A DNA stretch of 64,000 nt, taken from assembly GCA_022824525.1 (NCBI GenBank), contig JAJDZT010000063.1, positions 1-64,000 on the forward strand, in the 5' to 3' direction. This document shows positions 60,845 to 64,000 of this stretch, one piece after another. Positions within the stretch are counted from its first letter, which is position 1. Every line of letters begins with the position of its first letter. The position numbers and the translations under genes are program-made. The notes under the pieces were generated by a model. That model ran no database searches, was not told the DNA's origin, and saw only the letters and a list, made by a program, of their open reading frames with translations. This stretch comes from Silicimonas sp. (GTDB lineage Bacteria; Pseudomonadota; Alphaproteobacteria; Rhodobacterales; Rhodobacteraceae).

Positions 60845-61728
60845 GCCGTCTCCGCACTCTTCTCGTCGGTGACCCGACTGCAGCACGGATTGTGCCGCCG
60901 TCGGGGTTCACGGCCGTCCTCACGATAGCCAGCGCGGCGGCAATGGCGTTCCTCGCGGTTTTCGCTATCGCGCTTCAGTTGGCGACCGGTGAGTTGGCGG
61001 CGCGCTGGGAGGCAGAGCTGAAAGGCACGGCCACGGTTCGAATTCCGGCTGCGGAGGATTCCGAGGGGCGGGCGGACGCGGTGCTTGCGGCCCTGAAGCA
61101 AACGCCCGGCATTGTTGCCGCAAGACGGATGAGCGATGAAGAACAGGCGGTTTTGCTGGCGCCCTGGTTCGGCGAGGGCATCCCGCTGGACAAACTGCGT
61201 CTGCCGACCCTGATCGAGGTCACCGAAACTGCGGAAGGGCCCGATTTGACAGGCCTGTCGGAACGCCTTTCGGCAGAAGCCCCGGGGACGATCTACGACA
61301 ATCATAGCCGGTGGCGCGTGCCGCTGTCGGATGCCGCCAGCCGCCTGCGCCAGCTTGGTGGTATCGCCTTGTTCCTCATTGGCGGTGTCACGGCCGTAAC
61401 CATCGCCTTGGCGGCATCGTCGGCGCTGGCTGCCAACGGACAGGTCATAGACGTATTGCGAATTGTTGGCGCGAAGGACGGTTGGATTGCCGCGGCGTTC
61501 ACCCGTCGTTTCACGCTCCGCGGTTTCTTTGGCGCATTGGCGGGCACATTTCTGGCGATGATCGCGGTTTCCATGATCCCCAGCGGGGTCGAGGCGGGCG
61601 TTTTGAGTGGCCTTGGGTTTGACGGAGCCGAGTGGCTTTTGCCGCTTCTCGTCCCCTTCTTTGCGGCAGCGCTGGCCTTTGGTGCGACATGGGTGGTTGC
61701 GGCAAGACGGCTCAGACAGGACGGCTGA
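60841..61728 (+). CDS. ftsX: Cell-division permease-like protein FtsX
   Basis: The protein has 295 residues with four membrane helices (about 22-45, 175-200, 220-240, 265-290) and a large periplasmic domain between the first two. IDVLRIVGAKDGWIAAAFTRRF is the family coupling segment. It pairs with FtsE. The stop overlaps the acyltransferase start by one base (TGATG), so ftsE-ftsX-acyltransferase are one operon. Confidence 0.9.
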   Translation: MSRLRTLLVGDPTAARIVPPSGFTAVLTIASAAAMAFLAVFAIALQLATGELAARWEAELKGTATVRIPAAEDSEGRADAVLAALKQTPGIVAARRMSDEEQAVLLAPWFGEGIPLDKLRLPTLIEVTETAEGPDLTGLSERLSAEAPGTIYDNHSRWRVPLSDAASRLRQLGGIALFLIGGVTAVTIALAASSALAANGQVIDVLRIVGAKDGWIAAAFTRRFTLRGFFGALAGTFLAMIAVSMIPSGVEAGVLSGLGFDGAEWLLPLLVPFFAAALAFGATWVVAARRLRQDG

Positions 61729-62438
61729 TGCAGTACGTTCGATCACTTCTCTTCAACGTTTCCATCTACGTGATGATGCTGGTCTACGCGATCCTGTTCT
61801 TCATTCCGGCCCTGATCAGCCGCGACTGGGCGTTTCGTGCCTGCCATGCGTGGTGCGTCTATGTACGCTGGGCGCTGCGCTGGATGGTGGGGCTGAAAAC
61901 TGAGGTGCGGGGCACACCACCCACAGGTGAAGTGGTGATCGCGGCCAAGCACCAGTCTTTCCTTGATATCATCATGATCTACAACTCGGTGCCGCGCGGC
62001 AAATTCATCATGAAGCGCGAGCTGATGTACGCCCCGATGCTCGGCCAGTATGCGCTGAGGATTGGGTGCGTTCCGGTCAATCGCGGCAAGCGTGGCGCGG
62101 CCATCGAAAAGATGAAGCGGGACGTTGAAAAAGGACGTGCCGAGCCCGGCCAGCTGATCATTTACCCGCAAGGCACCCGCGTCGCGCCGGGGGAGAAGAA
62201 ACCCTACAAGGTAGGCACGGGCGTTCTTTATGAACAACTCGGGCAGGATTGCGTGCCGGTGGCCGCGAATGTCGGTCACTTCTGGCCAAAGCGCGGCGTC
62301 TTGCGGAAACCGGGCGTGGCGGTGGTGGAATTTCTCGACCCGATCCCGGCCGGGTTGCCGGTGAAAGAGTTCATGAAAAAGCTCGAAACGCAGGTGGAGA
62401 CCCGTTCGGACGAGCTTTTGGAGGAAGCGCGGAAATGA
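61728..62438 (+). CDS. 1-acylglycerol-3-phosphate acyltransferase (PlsC family)
   Basis: The protein has 236 residues. An N-terminal membrane helix (LLFNVSIYVMMLVYAILFFI) precedes the catalytic HX4D motif KHQSFLD near residue 72 and later YPQGTR (the glycerophosphate-binding motif). It acylates lysophosphatidic acid to phosphatidic acid on the inner membrane. Coupled with ftsX by one-base overlap and with the methyltransferase by 4 bp. Confidence 0.88.
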   Translation: MQYVRSLLFNVSIYVMMLVYAILFFIPALISRDWAFRACHAWCVYVRWALRWMVGLKTEVRGTPPTGEVVIAAKHQSFLDIIMIYNSVPRGKFIMKRELMYAPMLGQYALRIGCVPVNRGKRGAAIEKMKRDVEKGRAEPGQLIIYPQGTRVAPGEKKPYKVGTGVLYEQLGQDCVPVAANVGHFWPKRGVLRKPGVAVVEFLDPIPAGLPVKEFMKKLETQVETRSDELLEEARK

Positions 62439-63277
62439 CCGGGAATGCGGATGAGGCAGATTTCTGGTCGGGACCAGCCGGCGCAAAATGGATCGAGTAC
62501 GAGGCCGAACAGGACCATTTCCTGAGCACCGTCGCAGCCGCGGTCATCGAGAAGGCCGCCCCGAAGGCCGGTGAACGCGTCCTCGACATTGGATGCGGGA
62601 CCGGCGCCGTCTCGATTTTGGCAGCAGACGTCGTCGGGCCGGGCGGTCATGTGCTGGCCACCGACATCGCCGCACCTTTCGCGTCCCGCGTGAAGGAGCG
62701 CGCGCGCACGCTGCCGCAGGTTGGCGCTTTGGTCGCCGACGCGCAATCCGCATCCTGGCCGGACGAACCGTTTGATATGGCAGTTTCCCGTTTCGGCGTG
62801 ATGTTCTTCGCGGACCCGGCAGCGGCCTTTGCCAATATCGCACTGGCCCTGCGTCCGGGTGGCAGGATGATCTTCGCGGCATGGGGGCGGGCTGAAGACA
62901 ACCCGTATTGGCGCATTCCTCGCGACATGGTCGATCAGTTGATCGCCCCACGCCCACGTCCCTTGCCGAACACGCCGGGTCCGATGGGTTTGGCGAACGC
63001 AGATTGGGCGTTGGAGCAGATGCGCGCGTCCGAACTGTCGGACGTGAGGGCTGAAACACTGGAAGTGCCGCTTTTGCACGCGGCTGGCGCGGCCGGCGCG
63101 GCAGACTTGTCCTTGCGCATCGGTCCGGCAGTGCGCCCCATGGCCGAGGTGGAGGCAACTCCTGAATTGATCGCGGAGTACCGGGAAGCGGTCACACGCG
63201 CCTTCCTGCCCTACGAGGTGGACGGCGAGGCGCGAATTCCCGCCACCATCCACCTCTACACCGCGCGGCGCGCATGA
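62435..63277 (+). CDS. Class I SAM-dependent methyltransferase
   Basis: The protein has 280 residues. The SAM-binding motif VLDIGCGTGAVSILAADVVG lies near residue 49. The later DAQSASWPDEPFDMAVSRFG and FANIALALRPGGRMIFAAWG motifs match the UbiE/MenG-type fold. The substrate is unknown; it shares 4 bp with the acyltransferase (ATGA) so may act on lipids. Its start ATG overlaps that stop. Confidence 0.85.
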   Translation: MTGNADEADFWSGPAGAKWIEYEAEQDHFLSTVAAAVIEKAAPKAGERVLDIGCGTGAVSILAADVVGPGGHVLATDIAAPFASRVKERARTLPQVGALVADAQSASWPDEPFDMAVSRFGVMFFADPAAAFANIALALRPGGRMIFAAWGRAEDNPYWRIPRDMVDQLIAPRPRPLPNTPGPMGLANADWALEQMRASELSDVRAETLEVPLLHAAGAAGAADLSLRIGPAVRPMAEVEATPELIAEYREAVTRAFLPYEVDGEARIPATIHLYTARRA

Positions 63278-63334
63278 TTCTTGCGGAACGACGGGCAGAA
63301 GGTCATATAGTCAGCGGAAATGAGGTGAGCACCG

Positions 63335-64000
63335 ATGCAGAACTATCTCGAATTCGAGAAACCGCTGGCCGAGATCGAGGGCAAGGCGGAAGAACTGCGC
63401 GCAATGGCGCGGTCGAACGAGGCAATGGACGTCGAAAAGGAAGCCGCGGCGCTCGACAAGAAAGCGCGCGACATGCTTTCCAACCTCTACAAGGACCTCA
63501 GCCCGTGGCAGAAGTGCCAAGTTGCCCGGCATTCGGACCGGCCGCATTGCGAAGATTACATCAATGCGCTGTTCACCGAATACACGCCGCTGGCGGGTGA
63601 CAGGAATTTTGCAGACGATTTGTCGGTCATGGGCGGGCTGGCCCGATTGAATGACCGGCCCGTCATGGTGATCGGTCATGAAAAGGGCAGCGACACCACC
63701 AGTCGCATTACCCGGAACTTCGGGATGGCGCGACCGGAAGGCTATCGCAAAGCGATCCGCCTGATGGACCTGGCAGATCGGTTCAACGTTCCCGTGGTGA
63801 CGCTTGTCGACACGCCGGGTGCATATCCGGGCAAGGGCGCGGAAGAGCGCGGTCAGTCAGAAGCCATCGCGCGTTCGACCGAGCAATGCCTGAAGCTTGG
63901 TGTCCCCTTGGTCTCCGTGATTATCGGCGAAGGTGGCTCGGGCGGTGCAGTGGCCTTCGCGACCGCCAATCGCGTGGCGATGCTGGAGCATTCGATCTAC
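63335..64000 (+). CDS. accA: Acetyl-CoA carboxylase carboxyltransferase subunit alpha (partial)
   Basis: The visible 222 codons start [20 protein letters not shown] and contain [57 protein letters not shown] and [20 protein letters not shown], all diagnostic of AccA. The full protein is about 320 residues, so the last third lies beyond the window end. It carries out the first committed step of fatty acid synthesis with AccD. GAGGTGAG precedes the ATG. Confidence 0.96.
   Translation, partial: MQNYLEFEKPLAEIEGKAEELRAMARSNEAMDVEKEAAALDKKARDMLSNLYKDLSPWQKCQVARHSDRPHCEDYINALFTEYTPLAGDRNFADDLSVMGGLARLNDRPVMVIGHEKGSDTTSRITRNFGMARPEGYRKAIRLMDLADRFNVPVVTLVDTPGAYPGKGAEERGQSEAIARSTEQCLKLGVPLVSVIIGEGGSGGAVAFATANRVAMLEHSIY

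Noticed and set aside
1-64000. CRISPR arrays, rRNA, tRNA, complete insertion sequences, prophage genes
   Set aside because: No regularly spaced repeats, no conserved tRNA arms or rRNA cores, and no transposase, integrase or phage structural motifs were seen.

Overview
The window reads as chromosomal DNA of an alphaproteobacterium of the order Rhodobacterales (Roseobacter/Rhodobacter group). This rests on high GC, several gene blocks typical of that order (rsmB, heparinase-like, purH, lspA, DUF3035 lipoprotein, two M16 peptidases; carD, fdxA, S4 protein, SUV3-like helicase; argH, small lipoproteins, lysA), and an rpoE-chrR pair facing a five-gene operon arranged as in Rhodobacter sphaeroides. 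No rRNA, tRNA, CRISPR array, prophage or intact insertion sequence was recognised. The window ends inside accA.

Layout. 1-4.8 kb: a WD40-cytochrome c protein with no visible export signal, two small membrane proteins, and a polyamine-type gamma-glutamylation cluster (glutamine amidotransferase, glutamine-synthetase-like ligase, FAD oxidase). 4.9-10.9 kb: the singlet-oxygen locus, with a five-gene minus-strand operon and rpoE-chrR diverging from two near-identical sigma-E-type promoters. 11-17.8 kb: LysR regulator, DUF1127 protein, ATP-dependent DNA ligase, oligoendopeptidase F, and a thioredoxin-like gene broken by one in-frame stop. 18.3-26.5 kb: AraC regulator and a peptide-type ABC transporter (Tat-exported binding protein, two permeases, fused double ATPase). 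A duplication scar and two small accessory ORFs lie between the permeases. 26.7-35.4 kb: the rsmB-purH-lspA-M16 block. 35.6-43.3 kb: epimerase, TPR protein, CarD, ferredoxin, S4 protein, helicase, EamA transporter, thiamine pyrophosphokinase. 43.4-51 kb: an acidic protein of unknown function, a MocR/GntR-aminotransferase regulator, a degenerate receiver protein, a lytic transglycosylase and a taurine-pyruvate-type aminotransferase. 51-58 kb: tlpA-like gene, argH, two tiny lipoproteins, DUF2834, OsmC, lysA and a large TIGR02302-like membrane protein. 58-64 kb: zinc-ribbon protein, ftsE-ftsX, an acyltransferase, a methyltransferase and accA.

How the genes fit together. The best-supported regulatory unit is the sigma-E/ChrR locus: both divergent promoters have TGATCC, a 16-bp spacer and CGTA, so the sigma factor probably drives its own operon and the lipid/flavoprotein operon opposite. 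The MocR-type regulator has a perfect inverted repeat abutting its start codon, and the aminotransferase 3 kb away carries two direct repeats with a related CTGG core, which suggests a taurine/amine regulon. A perfect TTAA-N7-TTAA site, matching the CtrA motif, lies between the receiver gene and the lytic transglycosylase.

The oddest structures are the hybrid permease fossil at 22.5 kb, the nonsense codon in the thioredoxin-like gene, the cytochrome c domain without an export signal, and a family of four related intergenic elements. I see no large, clearly undescribed multi-gene system; the unusual signals are local.
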